The notes: generated by a model from the letters alone, not told the origin. A DNA stretch of 64,000 bases from Antedon mediterranea (GCF_964355755.1 NC_092676.1:10834288-10898287), one strand, 5' to 3'. Shown: positions 26,501 through 41,500, counted from the stretch's first letter. Numbers and translations are program-made.

Positions 26501-29500
26501 GTCTAACGCCATGGGTCTGAACAGGGCCTAATTGTAATTGTTAATTATTAGAACAAGATCAGTATTAATTAACAGTGAAGTACGTTTGATTAACAAAAAA
26601 CTAAATCTTTAAAATATATTTAGGAACCATGGAGGTACGTTAACTTTCATTTTTTCTAGGCCTCCAACAAAGTATGATCGCAACGAACCACGCACTTCAT
26701 AGCGTGACAAGAAAGCGCTAGGCCCCCTAAACATACCATCGCGTGGTAAATTTTCGCATCTCCGATTGTCACTATTGTATTGTATACGGTTGTAAATAAA
26801 GATGATTTTCATTATTATAACATATACCAATGTATATTTAATTAAGCTAATATAAAAATAGAAATTCCATTCTTCAATATCTGACCAATATAACAACTCA
26901 ATGACTGTTACATTTTTTATAAACCTCGTTTAAATACCATTTAGTCGACCATTAGTCTGCTTCCTCGAGGACTAAAAAAATCGATCAAAATCCGTCTCGA
27001 TTTAGTCGAGGTTGGCCTGATTTAGTTGGCGATATGTTGAAGTTCGGTTTATGAATTAAAATGACGTCATTTTTAAAAATTTAGGTCGAACTACGACTGA
27101 AGTCCCTACACAATCCCATGTTGTAGGTTTGAATGTAATATACTAATCCGCCGAATAATTACCAGCTTATCGTTGGTACAGAATCTTAATTATAATTACG
27201 GCTACTGTTTGACTTGATTTGATTTTGTTTAATATGGATTTCCTAATTTGTAATCAAAAAGTATGTTATGCATTTTAATTTTACTTTGCAGTGCTTACAT
27301 CAGTGTACATGAAGGATACTGTACCTTGTACAAGTCACATTTTATCATCGTATTCGGGATTGTCAACGTTGGACCACATGAGTCTATTTCCAGTTTATTG
27401 ATCAGTATAGTAGTAAAGTAATTGTTATAAAATGTTACAAGCCTTAAACGTTTGTCCCCGTATAGCTTTATATTAGTTTTTGATTTTTGTTTACGGTATG
27501 TTTTAATAAAAATCCTACAATTAAATACGTGTTAATGTAAAGCCCAAGAAGTAATTTATAATTCTTCCATAAGCTTCCTTATTTCATGTATGTACACAGT
27601 CTAGGTACGTAAAAGCGTCACATTTTATATCTTATTTGTTTTGTGTATTTGCATTGTATTTCAGTAAAAAAAACGCTACTACTGTAAAAGGAAACATTTT
27701 TTTACTGTGAAGTAATTAATTGAAATAATATTAATATTTAATTATTTGCATATTACAGACGTACCACCGTTTTCAAAATTCAAAATGTTCTAGCAATACT
27801 TTCAAATTCGTAAATTAATAACAGTGGACTTGCCTTTTGAACTTCAGATTACGGATGGTATACAAACTTGCAAGAATTTAAAATATAGTGTAAAATATTC
27901 TGTATTTATTTGTGTTGCAATGAATGTTACTGACTGCATACATAATGTAATGTTAAACTTAATTTCAATTAACTCCCTGCATGAGACTAACGCCCGTATT
28001 CTTAAACCGGACTTTAGTCGTAGTTCGAAGTTCGACTTGAAAAAGTCGTAGTTCGAGCTATTACTTCAAATTCGATTCAAAAACGAAGTACAGTAGTCGA
28101 AGTTTGCAGTTCGACTTAATGAAGTCGAGCTTTTAGTCGAGTTGCACACGTCTGGGTAACAAAGGCTAAACATTGACCAATGACAAGAGAGTATTTGAGG
28201 AGCAGACAAAATTTTGCGCATTGATATCACTTTCCATTTCTTACAACACTTTTGACGCATCAGGACTATATATACATGAAAAATAATTTTAATCGTTAAT
28301 TATTAGAACAAGATCAGTATTAATTTAACAGTGAAGTATATTTGATTAACAACAAATAAAATCTTCAAAATATATTTAGGAACCATGGCGGTACGGTAAC
28401 TTTTATATTTTCTAGGCCCCCAACAAAGTATGATCGCCACGAACCACGCACTTCATAGCGTGACAAGAAAGCGCTAGGCCCCCTAAACATTCCATCGCGT
28501 GGTGAATTGCCGCATCTCCCATTGTCGCTATGGCGTGACGTACTGTAGCTCAAGTCGGACTTGCGCGAAGAAAATAATGTAATTTGTATACAGTTGTAAA
28601 TAAAGATGATTTTCATTATTATAACTTATACCAATGTATATTTAATTAAGCTAATATAAATATAGATATTTCATTCTTTAATATCTGGCCAATAACAACT
28701 CAATGACTGTTACGTTTTTTATAAACATCGCTTAAAAACCATTTAATCGACCATTTAGCCTGCCCCCTCCAGGACTAAAAAAATCGATCAAAATCCGTCT
28801 CGATTTAGTCGAGGTTGGCCTGATTTAGTCGGTGATTTAGTTGAAGTTCGGTTTATGAATTAAAATGACGTCATTTTTTTAGTTTTAGCTCGAACTACGA
28901 CTAAATTCCGGTTTAAAAATACGGGCGTGAGACTTCAATTGTAACTCTTGCATATATCATAAGTTTGCATACGTTTGACAAGTTTCCTCGGCGCTGTTGA
29001 AAAATCTGTTAATCCGCGGGGCTCATACCCGTCGAAGACGGGTACTATAATGCTAGTAAAATATCAAATAATGATAAGATCAGTACCACAAACCACAGAA
29101 CTGACCGCAATGCAATTGAACATTTTCTCGGACGTTAATCGTTTATATGGTAATCGTTTAAAAAAAATCACGACATCCATATCCACAATGAATTTCAAGT
29201 TATGGAAGGCCGATGAGAGTTGGTTTGTTTACATCCTATTGCTGCCTAAAACTCTCACATGTAGGATTAAAAATTGAACGTAAAGCTATATTATTAATTG
29301 TAAAATAAACATCTAGGCCTCCGTGCCACATACAACAGAGTAATTATGTATTGTAAGGGCACGTCGGCGAGAAAGTTCGTTTCGCCGTCGTTGGTTCTTC
29401 TACACTAGCTAGGGCCTAGCTGGGCTATAATTTCTACCAAAAACAACAGGCCTAAGGACATGCAAACATTACGCGGACCAGGCGACGTTGTTCTAACTAC

Positions 29501-32500
29501 AAGTCCTGCCCACTGGAGGTTGGTCTAACCTGAGATGATTCACATGGAAGAGCTTGAGTCATCCTCTTAAGTTTGGCCTTGATGACCTTTGTGCAGGCTA
29601 CCTAGAATTCTCAAGGGCCATTAAATATTCAGTTTCAACTTTTAGATTTTATGTGGTTTGAGACTTTGTTAAGCATTTTTCGAAATGTGTATAGGCCTAC
29701 TACAGTACATAATATTAATATTTAATCAAAGATAAGAACAATAATGCAATATACATTGAGATATAAATGATGTAAAATAAACCATAAAGATTAATACAAT
29801 AAACTACAAATAGCCAATTTTTAAGTTTTAACGGAAAAAAATGATTGACTTATGAAAGAACCCTAAAGTAAACATAACAATATGTTATTAATTTAAATAA
29901 CCAATTTAAATTAATACACATTAAAAAGTGTGATCATCATGTAAATAATTATCTTAAATTAAAAATGAAAGATATATTTAGGTTAACAAATTGAATATAA
30001 TATGTTTCCTTTTTTCTTATCACTCTTGAAAAATAATGTTATCTGTTATCTGCCAGAGTCACATGTTCTGACCCTTTCCTTCATTTGTTTAGCTCTGTTG
30101 ATGAATACTCCGGACCGATACTTTTTTGGTAAAATGCTACAAATAAATGTGTATGTTTTTTCCCCTGCCACTGTTTTAGTACAACACAATTTTGTGTACC
30201 CTGCCACTGTTTTGTACCCTGCCACCGTTTTTGTATCCCTGCAATCTTCTTTTTTCCCAGAAACTTTGTATACAACACAAGTTTTTGTATCCTAGACCAC
30301 TGCTTGGTCGTACCGTCTCTGTTTTTGTACCCTGCCACCGTTTTTGTACCCTGCTACTGTTTTTGTACCATGCCCCAGTTTTTGTACCCAGCTGCCATCG
30401 TGTTTGTACCCTGCCACTGTTTTTGTACCCTGTCTCTGTTTTTGTACCCTGACACCGTTTTTGTACCCTGTCACCGTTTTTGTACCCTGCTACTGTTTTC
30501 GTACCATGCCCCAGTTTTTGTACCACCCAGAGCTGCCATCGTGTTTGTACCCTGCCACTGTTTTTGTACCCTGCCACTGTTTTGTACCCTGCTGTTTTTA
30601 TAGCCTGCAACCGTTTTTGTACCCTGCCACCGTTTTTGTATCCCTGCCACCGTTTTTGTACCAGTCATCGTCTTTTTTCCCAGACACTTTGTATACAACA
30701 AAAGTTTTTATACCCTAGACCACTGCTTGTCATACCCTAGACCACTGCTTGTCATACCCTGTCTCTGTTTTTGTACCCTGATACCGTTTTTGTACCATGT
30801 CACCGTTTTTGTACCCTGCCACTATTTTTGTACCTTGCCACTGTTTTTGTACCCATCTGCCATCGTTTTTGTACCCTGCCACCGTTTTTGTACCCTGCCA
30901 CTGTTTTTGTACCCTGCCACTGTTTTTGTACCCTGCCACTGTTTGTGTACCTTGCCACTGTTTATGTACCCTGTGACTATTTTTGTACCCAGCTGCCATC
31001 GTTTTTGTACCCTGCCATCGTTTTTGTACCCTGCCACCGTTTTTGTACCCTGCCACTGTTTTTTTACCCAGCTGCCATCGTTTTTGTACCCTTCCGCCAG
31101 TCATTTTGTGAAAGATATACTTTCCCATTAAATTTAATGAATGGAATATCACAACCACTAAGTATTTATTCCTGTATAAGGTCAGCAATCAGATTTCCCG
31201 CGAACTATTGTATAAAATCAGTAACGCTGTTTTTGTACACTGCCACCGTTTTTGTACCCTGCCACCGTTTTTGTACCCAGCTGCCATCGTCTTTGTACCC
31301 TGCCACCGTTTTTGTAGCCTGCCACCGTTTTTGTACCCTGCCACTGTTTTTGTAGCCTGCCACAGTTTTTGTATCCTGCTACCGTTTTTGTACCCTGCCA
31401 CTGCTTTTGTACCCAGCTGCTATCGTTTTTGTACCCTGCCACCGTTTTTGTACCCTCCACTGTTTTTGTGGCCTGCTCATTTTTTTGTACCCAACTGCCA
31501 TCGTTTTTGTACCCTGCCACTGATTTTGTACCCATCTGCCATCGTTTTTGTACCCTGCCACCGTTTTTGTACCCTGCCACCGTTTTTGTACCCTGCCACT
31601 GTTTTTGTACCCTGCTACTGTTTTTGTACCCAGCTGCCATCTATTTTGTACCCTGTCACCGTTTTTGTACCCTGCCACTGTTTTTGTACCCTGCTACTAT
31701 TTTTGTACCCTGCTACTGTTTTTGTACCCAGCTGCCATCGATTTTGTACTCTGCCACCGATTTTGTACCCTGCCACTGTTTTTGTACCACCCTGCTACCG
31801 TTTTTGTACCCTGTCACTGTTTGTGTACTCTGCCACTGTTTTTGTACCCTGCCACTGTTTTTATACCCTGCCACCGTTTTTGTACCCAGTCAATGTTTTT
31901 GTACAAAACAATTTTTTTTTGACAAATGTTTTGTACCCTGCTGTTTTTATAGCCTGCAACCGTTTTTGTACCCTGCCACCGTTTTTGTATCCTGCCACTG
32001 TTTTTCCTGTCATTGTATGTTGTCATCGTTTTATAACAATTTTATACAATGTAAAATAGAAAAAAATACGTGATAATTGCAAATAAATATGATTTCAATT
32101 TAAATTTAATTTTATTTCCACAATATAATAACATACATACAGGATAATAAATGCAATGAAGTAATCATGTGGGGAGAGAGTCATAATAAGTCAGTCAGTA
32201 AGTTTGACCCACCCCGAAATATAACATTAAATACGAATACGAAAAATAAGAAAATATAAATACATAAACTAATAATAAATGAAAGAAAACAAAGCTATAA
32301 TTTATTGCTCTCCTTTTTTTTAAATCCATTCTGAAAAACGGATGACTTTTAATTATTCATGATCTAACGTTATTACATAAAGGTGGTGGCCAAGCTAGCT
32401 CTGCGGGTGACGGCCGCCGCATGCATATCTCGCCAGTTTCCCGTATTCTTATGTTGTTCGTTTTGGTAAATATGCGGCTGCACATGTATCCAAACGCGTA

Positions 32501-35500
32501 AATATCGCTGTGCTCAGATGGTGCTTCGACACCAGAAATTACTTCTGGTGCAGTCCATGGAAAGCATTTCTTCCACCTAATCTTCTCCTCCGATGACAAC
32601 TTTAAAGGAGTACTCCGTCCGGTCCGAAACGCCTTTCCATAATCTATTGTTACAGGTATAAATTAATTTTACCATCAATCATGAAGCACGTACCATGTTA
32701 TTACCTGTAAGAGAAAAGACAATTGGGAAAATGAGAAAATAACTGTAAAATAATCACTGATTGTGTATGGTATAATTGAATTTAACTAGATGGTACGCTC
32801 GCTTCGCTCGCGTACCATCTAGGTCGTGCCCACAGATGGTTCTCGAATACACAGTAATTTCAGCGTAACAAAACTGGCGATTTCAAATATAGATGTATGA
32901 TAATGAAAAATTAGTGGCTTAATTAAAAAAAATTACGCATAGGCCTATAACAGATTCTTACTATTGATATCATTATGGACATAATCCTGAGTTGTGGAAA
33001 TTAGGATATTTTATACGAATATATATTAGGCCTACTGATATACTGTAAATAAGACCTCTTTAGTCCTACTTCACACGTTTACGTAGATCTATCTGATAAG
33101 AATTTGTTAATTATTTTATTTTTATCGGCACTGTTGATTTCTACCTACCATGCAAACGCATGCAGCAAGTCAGATTTTCCTCCACAATGAATCTTCCGAG
33201 AAAGATCTTTTATTGATTTTCGATGCGCTTCCATTCAATTTTAAAATCGCTTTGAGGCCTGCCGCCTCAATCCATCAAGAGGAATGGCTGGGGATATTTG
33301 AACTCCATGGTATATCTGGCTTAGGCCTAACCCTTTTGCGATTAATTCTTTCTAATAGTTCTGTTGTACATTTTCTTCCAGGTCTTTTAATTTCAACCAC
33401 GGGCTCGTCGTTTATAATTATTATCAAGTAGACGGTCATTGATGACCGAGTCTACGCATTTATCTCGTATAAAATTGCGTAGAGTTATCAAATTTAAATT
33501 GTGTTCATTTGTATCAATTATGCATGTTTGTTGCTGCTGTACATATTGTCTACAAGATGTCCACCACCCAACAACAGGTGAATAAAACATGAAGCACTAA
33601 TATGCTTTCGTGATACATTTATAGCACTGTTCGGAAGTACTCATGATTGACTATCAATCCATTTTGTTCCCAAAATCAATCAAAGGGCTTCCAGCCTTTA
33701 AAACGCTGCCTGATGACATACGAAGATATTTTAAGTCATTTTGTGAAAGATGTATACTTTCCCATTAAATTTAATAAATTGAATATCACACGGCCATCCC
33801 AATTCCCTAGCAAAACTATTGTTCATGTTTAAAAGTATTTATTTAAATTAATGTGTCTGTAGTTCTAGTTAAATTACTTTGCTTTGCATAAAGCAGCATT
33901 GAGAAATATTTAGATTATATGTAAAGTATTTATTCGTGTATAAGGTCAGAAATCAAATTTCCCGCAAACTATTGTATAAAATCAGTGACCTATCTAATAG
34001 TAAATTGATTGGTTAATACCCAGTCAGTGAGGACCTGATTGACAAGCAGTGCCTGTTGTCATTGGTAAGAGGAAGTTGAAAATGGACAGCAAGTTATTCT
34101 TAACACTTGCAGTCTTAAATAAACACGCTGGCATTTTTATTACACCACAGAGTATTATTCCTGTCAACTTATACCACAATTGACATGTTGAGGGGATAGG
34201 TCATCCACTGACTCAGTGGATGCCAAACGTAACGCTAAAGTAGCCTGGTCCGCGTAATTGTTAGCCTGGACTGGCAGGGATGTAACGGTGTACTTGTAAC
34301 GCAGGAGTCTCTCAGTATAATTCTCCCCCACAATAATAATAATTATCGGTCCACATCGTTGTTTTGCTGATAGTCGTCGATCGCGCAAATAAACAGCATG
34401 CTTTGTGAGTGAGGGTTGCCATACTCTAGAGGTCAAAGTGTGGTCAATAATCACTATTTGTGTTGCAGCTCAAAACTGCTCCGCAATAATCGGTTAAAAC
34501 AAGAAATAATCGGTTAAAACACGCAATGGATTGAGTTTTTTTAATCGGTTATTTTTTAATCGGTTATTTCATTTTGCGATTTTCTGCTGCTTAAAAATAA
34601 TCGATCAAAAAAATAATCGGTTAATAATCGATTATTTCTGCTCAGCAGAAACAGGTCTTTGGAGTGCCCTTTAGTTTATTTATCTATGGCCCCCGCTTCT
34701 GCTGCTAATCCCAAATATAGGCCTACCATACAAATATACCGTATAAATATTCCGTATAAATATACCGTATACCGTATATGAAATTCGTGCACCGTTTCCG
34801 CTGCACATACTTGTGGGTGGGCTGTAAAAAAGTTGGCTTTCGTTACCCAAAATGCATTTCGTGAGACGGAAGTATGGATTGACCTTGTTGTCTTTTGCCA
34901 AGTTTTCTGTTAATAACTTGCTTTGGCGTTAAGTCTACCACAAATTCTGCTTTTAATTTTTTTTGTATCTCTTCTGTTGCCATGCACTCCCCCCAACCTT
35001 CGCTTCTCCCCACAATTGAATTGCAAAAATAGTTATTTCTTCAGTCTACAGTGACATTTTGATCTGTTGCTTGCTTATACACACGTGTGTGTCAATGCAG
35101 CAGAAAAACCAAACAAACGCGTCACGCTCTGTTAGTTTTTGACCTCGTGTCATGGGCCGGGTCACATATACGGTATATTTTGAGTGCAGCAGAAGCCCCG
35201 TTTCTGCTGCCAAAAATATACCGTATATATACGGTATATTCCAAAATATACCGTATATTTCGTACCCCGTTTCTGCTGCACTCAAAATATACCATATATG
35301 GGACAAACGATGGGGATAATGCGGTATATATACCGCATATATATACAATATATTTTTTATGAGACCGTTTATGCTGCCAAAAAATATATATACAATATAC
35401 CGTATACGGTATATTTTGGGCAGCAGAAACGGGGCCTATTATAATATACCTTGTTTATCTGATGCAGACATGTATAAACAAAGATTCTCTCTTATCTGAG

Positions 35501-38500
35501 ACGACCTAGATTTTTCTTATCAGAGCTGAGCCTCTTATTTATTATTATCCATTTGACAAACATACATACATACAATGGACATTTGACCTTTAATTTAAGC
35601 AGATAAAGTTGGTTCATGTCACACAAGCAATACAATAAAATAAATAATAGATGATGTATTTATACCTTTTGAACCCAAACCAACTTGGCATCTTCTATGA
35701 TTTTATAATTCTTGATACCAAATTGTCTTGCAACTCGAAGTATTCGGTCTTGTGTAGGCCCTACATACGATCCACCAAGGTCAACATAGTCACCACAGTT
35801 ACTATCCTATCAAATTAATAATAAATTGAAAATTTAAATTAATGAAATGGCTATGAATTAAGTAGCAAAGATCACTTAAAACACAATATTCCCAAATTTG
35901 GATTTGGATCAAGGGGGATATCACCACCCGAAAGGGGACAAATTGCCATCCAACTTTTCTAGACCAGAATTTTCCGTAGATTACGAATATGGAAGATAAA
36001 CAATCAGGATAGGAAACGTTTTCGAGATATAAGGGTCAAAGTTCAAAATTGACCAATTACAACAATGTATTATGTATATGTATTATAACAAATTTATTGA
36101 AGCACAATTTGGTCTTTTATTACATTTTTATGATTATAGGTATCTATTCAATCACCTTATGAAAAAAAATCCCTTTGTGATTAAGGGTCAAATGTCAATA
36201 TTGACCAATCATAGAACGTACCTATAGTCCGGTAGCAATGGGTTTAACCTTGCAATGTTTTCTATAGGTATATGTTTTTTGAAGGATTTTGATTCTCGAT
36301 ACCATAAGAATGAAGATTTTTTTTTACAGGACGGCTGTCATTTGCATAATTAACAAACAAAATGACCGCTATTTTTTTTATAAAACATGGTATATCTCTG
36401 GAAATACTGGATGTAGTGAGATAATTTTGGTGTCAAATTGTTCACAATGTATATATTTATATTAGCTCTAACAGAACTTTCTTTGTAAAATTGACCAGAA
36501 ACCCCATTTTTAGCAATTTTGACTTTGACCTCTTTTCGCTATATCTACAGTAAGTAATGGCAGGTCGGAGAGAATTAAAAATATGAGCAAATTGTTTCCA
36601 AGATATACATTTATATTCAGTGTAACAGATGATATTGCTGGAAAAGGACCGGAAGTGTGGTTATTAACCTTTGACATAATTGAATAAGGTTATAAAAACA
36701 TAAATTAATAAATAGTTGTCGTAAGGAGCCAATTTTGGTGTCAAATTGTTCACAATATATATGTTTATACTTGCCATAATGCAACGTTCTTTTCAAAAAG
36801 TGACTTAGACACCTATTTTTCTGTAATTTTAAACTTTGACCTGTTTTTCTCATCTAAATAACTACATGGCATAGAGATTTCTGACGGCAAATTGTTTATA
36901 ATAGATATTTTGATTCAATCTAATTTGCTTTACATACGAGCCTATCGGGGCGAATTTAATTCAAAGAGGAGGAATACTTGCTACTACTATATACCCGATA
37001 TATTTCTAACACAGTAACTTATGTAGCGAAATGCATTGATTCGATACAGGGGTCAAATGTAGAACTGAACATACAGTAGAGAACCACAGAAGGATCTAAA
37101 TAGATGACCTGCCGTTGTTTCATTTAGGAAAAACCCATATAAGTTTCTTAAGGATCGAAAGTGCACAGGCAGCTTTATTCCATGTGCCTGTCTATAAAAA
37201 CCAACATTGTCACCCCTTATATTTCCGTTATGGGGTTTAATGTCCATGGAGGACCGGCCCTTGGGTTAATTTGGGCAAATCCATAAGTGTTCCTTAAGGA
37301 TCGAGAGTGCACAGGCAGCATTATTCCATGGGCCCTGCCTGTCTATATGAACTCACAGTGTCACCCCTTATATTTCCATTTGGGGCTTAATGTCCATCCA
37401 TGGAGGACGACGGGCCCTGGGGTTAATTTGGGCAAATCCATAAATGTTCCTTATGGATGATCGATGGTGCACAGGGATATTTATCGCTATTAACCCACAT
37501 TTTCACCCCACATAAAGAACCCCAAAGGTCCATGAAGGATCGGCCCTTGGTTCATTTAGGCAAATCCATAAATGTTATTTAAAGATTGAGGGTGCACATT
37601 TAGTTTTATTCCATATTTCATCTATGAAGTATTTGCCCCATATTAATTTCTAATACAGGGCCTTATGTAGCACACCACATAGAGATCCCAAAAGGGTTTT
37701 AGAAGATTCATTCGGGCAAATCCATATGGGTTTAGAATCCTTTGTGTACAGCCAATTCTTTCCTGTATGGGCCAAACTATCTGTGGCTATATAAAAATTG
37801 TGGTCTGTCTCTGTAGTGAGCTGTGGATTGAGTTTGGCCACCTGTAACTGCCTATGCCCTCCTGTGGACGAATTGGTATTCTCTGGTTCTGATGAATAGT
37901 AGTTTATTTTCCAAAAACGAATATTGTAGCCCTAGGTCAGAGTAACATTTTAATCGTCATAATAATTTTATTATTTATTTTACAGTATTACATTTAAAAT
38001 AATGCGCACTAGATACCATAATACCATAATTTCACTGATCAAATAATGTGATTACATTTATGAACATCGATCTCATAGTTTAAATAACTTTGCATTATTT
38101 AGTATATCACTTGTTCAAATGTTGACCTTTGACCTATGTCAACTGGTGTAATGATGAATGTGCTCTTTTGATTGTGTACGAGTGATAGATGTCTTAACAG
38201 AATGATAAAACATAACATTTTGTTGTAAATGTTATTTTTTATTTGGTTTTATATGCAAATTTTGTGATTGGTCAATATTGAAATTTGACCTTTAATTGAA
38301 AAGTATTTGTTTCATAAGGCGACTGAATAGATACCTTAACCATACAAATGTATCAAAAGACCAAATTGAATTTCAATAAATTGGTTATAATACATATGTA
38401 TACGTTGTTATAATTGGTCAATTTTGAACTTTGACCCCTTATCTCTTCCTTTTCGCTTCCTATCCTGATCAAGGTCTAATTTGATTAAATACAGTATTAT

Positions 38501-41500
38501 AATTATATTAATCAAAATTGTAATAAAATAACATAACTTTACTGATCAAATAATTTGATTACTTGTAAAACCATCAATATCATAGTTTGGACAACTTTGC
38601 ATTTATTTAATACGCGTATTAAAATGTTGACCTTTGACCTTATGTCAACTGATGAAATTGACCGTATGTCAACTGATGAAATGATGTATTCGCTATTTTA
38701 CATTGCGTATGATTGATTAACAGGATGAGAAAACATCCAATTTTTTTAAATATTAGTGTTTATTTGGTTTTATAGGTACGTTCTATGATTGGTCAATATT
38801 GAAATTTGACCCTTAATCACAAAGGATTTTTTTTCATAAGGTGATTGAATAGACACCTATAATCATAAAAATGTAATAAAAGACCAAATTGTGCTTCAAT
38901 AAATTTGTTATTATACACATACAGTACATAATACATTGTTGTAATTGGTCAATTTTGAACTTTGACCCCTTATATCTCGAAAACGCTTCGTATCCTGATC
39001 GATTACCTTCCATATTCGTAATCTACAGAAAATTCTGGTTTAGAAAAGTTGGATGGCAATTTGTCCCCTTTCGGGTGGTGATTCCCCCCTCCTGCCACTG
39101 GAATATTAGTCCGGGAGCCCATGAAGATTTGTTTAGCATTGCGAGTACAAAAGGTCTGAGGCATAGAATATGTCAAGTAGGGTCCAGGGACCATCAAACG
39201 GCCGTTCTTAAGTTCCCGCACCTGTACCAACTCGGGAGGGGCGCTCAAAATACCCCAAAATTTGATTTAATTAGCATAATCGAGTACATAAATGAAACCA
39301 ATGTTAAAATGTTTATTTTTAGTGTCTCATTGAAGATCCGTAATTCGTAAGTGTCAACTCTTTTACCTAGTCCACTTAAGAAAGCCGCTAATTAGCATTT
39401 TAATTAGCATGACTATATGCTATAAACTTATATATACCGGTACTTACAGACTTATTTAGCATTAACGCCCCATAAAGATAAAGATTCTAAGTTATGCTTT
39501 TAAAAGACGTAGATAGAGACCTTTGCATTTTGAAAACGTTTATTAAAAATTAGTAGTAGTATTTTGTTAAGATTTAAGTAAACATAAAATAAAAAAAAAT
39601 ATTAAATTCCAGTACGTACGGTATCAATTCTGGCAAAAGAAATGACAATATGATAATTATGTCCAAATAGTTTCAAATTATGAATTGTAGTAAAATTTTA
39701 ATACTACAAATCACATGCAAACTAATCAGAAGAGACTGCATTGTCAACGTCGTTATCATTCATCACATTTTCTCCTGGTCTGGCATCTGGGTTCCTTCAT
39801 GTCATATCCACTTTCCAGATCCCAGCCGTTTGATATGGGTGTTCACAAACATCAGCATTTCCACAGATTTGTGTAACAAAAACAGCTCGATTCTGCCTCA
39901 CACAGTGGAATGGAACTGCTATTTATTGTTTTCAGCTTTTCCAATGGATTGTTTGATGATGATTTTGGTCTGTAAGATTTTTTAAAGATCTTCTATCTAT
40001 GTTTGTTTAGTGTCAACTTGGTGTTTTACTTCTTGGATCTTTTATTTATAGTGATAGCGATATTTTATGAATCTTCTGATTATTTTGACTTTGTACACAT
40101 TTTTAGTTAGTTCTTCAAAAACTTGTTGGGTCTGGCCTTTCCTTTAAGCTTGGTTCCCACTAGGACGTAACGCAAAGACGTAAACGCAAGCGTTTAAACC
40201 AATGACAAGCGAAGTTATAGACAGTTAGCAATCACAAGCGAATAAGCCATCGCTTGTGATTGGTCAATTCACTTGCGTTGCGTTATGTCCTTGTGTTGCG
40301 TCGCTAGTAGTAAACCACGCTTTACGAAGTAATGAACTGGGATAGTCACACCCGTAAAATCATGGTAGCGCGACACACACACACATCTGGGGCGGATTGC
40401 TATAAGCGGTCTATAACCGGTCTTAGCGCTTGCCGGCTATAATTCGTGACGTAGCAAGTAGTCTTATATTATAGACTATTGCTATACCGCGGTCTAACCT
40501 GTAAACGGTCTTTAAAATTAAAGCCTACTCGAAGGAGTCTTAAAACAGTCTTAAACTTCTCTTTTTGTTGCTTTTCGTATTATTTATCGTCAAAGATAAC
40601 CAATAGAGAGAAATGGCGAACCGCGATGACGTCACTCAAATTTCACCGAGTGGGTATAGATTGTAAACAAACCATTTCGCCACATGTTTTTGTATGGGAA
40701 ATTCCGATGGGTTGAGTTAAAAAGGAAGGTAGAAAAGAACGTTTAAAACAAACATAATAGCAGTATCTTTTTTTTTTGCAACACCCTTAACAATTTTGAT
40801 GTTATATGGGCAAATCTTAACATATTTTATTTTAATTTGGATTGAATTAAGATGCGTTTTTGTTATATACTGTACCCAGCTCTAGGCCCTAGATAGTTGG
40901 CCTGTATGCTGTAGTACCTCGAGTCTAGCACGGATTATCGGTTATTATAATAATAATAATATTGGAAATTCGTTATTGCATACTGTACTACTACTACTAC
41001 TTTAGCTAAGGTGCTGCTGGCCTCTCCTAGCTAGGTTGTAAAACTAAATAGAGCATCTCTAGTAGATGTAGGCCTAGCATTAGTTTCAGCTTGACAACTG
41101 CCATTTTGTTATGTGGCTAGTGATGCTTCCTGCAGGGGGGGGGGGGGGTACCGCCAGTAGATAACACCATTCTACTATAATACTATATAGGCATAGTCTA
41201 ATGTAGACCTACAGATATGAGATATTTTTAGGAATATGATTGTAAATGATGGATGACTTTTATACATATTTCATTGTTTTATTGTGTAAATACACAAATA
41301 CAACAAGAATTATGAGCGTTACAGCAACAACATTGGTTAGACGACGCCATGATTCACGTGTAAACATAGGAAATGTGTCGCCCTCAACGGTTTGTTATGA
41401 TTTTATACCTACTCGGATTTTAGACGTCGGTTCGCCATTTCTCTCTATTGAACGAGTTTTAAGTGTTAAATCAAATAATAACGGTGATTTTATTCTTATA

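Larger units (their letters stand above)
24561..26531. mobile_element. PIF/Harbinger-like element nested in copy A
   Basis: Perfect inverted ends GGCCCTGTTCAGACCCATGG at 24564 and 26528, extending about 40 bp, flanked by TAA on both sides (24561-24563 and 26529-26531). A 3-bp TWA duplication with GGCCC.. ends fits PIF/Harbinger. The empty site is visible in copy B near 28284 (AAAAATAATTTTAATCG). No DDE transposase or Myb frame is seen, so it is non-autonomous. Confidence 0.8.
24280..27104. mobile_element. hAT-like inverted-repeat element, copy A (interrupted)
   Basis: Starts with the terminal repeat seen in copy B (TTCTTAAACCGGACTTTAGT). The two outer parts, 24280-24563 and 26529-27104, line up with copy B at 27990-28927. 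It is interrupted by the TAA-flanked element at 24564-26528. The right terminal repeat is degraded after GGTCGAACTACGACTG. Confidence 0.75.

Noticed and set aside
30002-32073. Many long open frames on both strands (up to 283 codons, Cys/Pro/Phe-rich or Lys/Gly-rich)
   Set aside because: They arise from the 19-bp minisatellite, which is open in all frames; no start context, splice sites or domain.
34164-34454. 96-codon minus frame as a gene
   Set aside because: Low-complexity Ile run from an ATT repeat and no recognisable domain.
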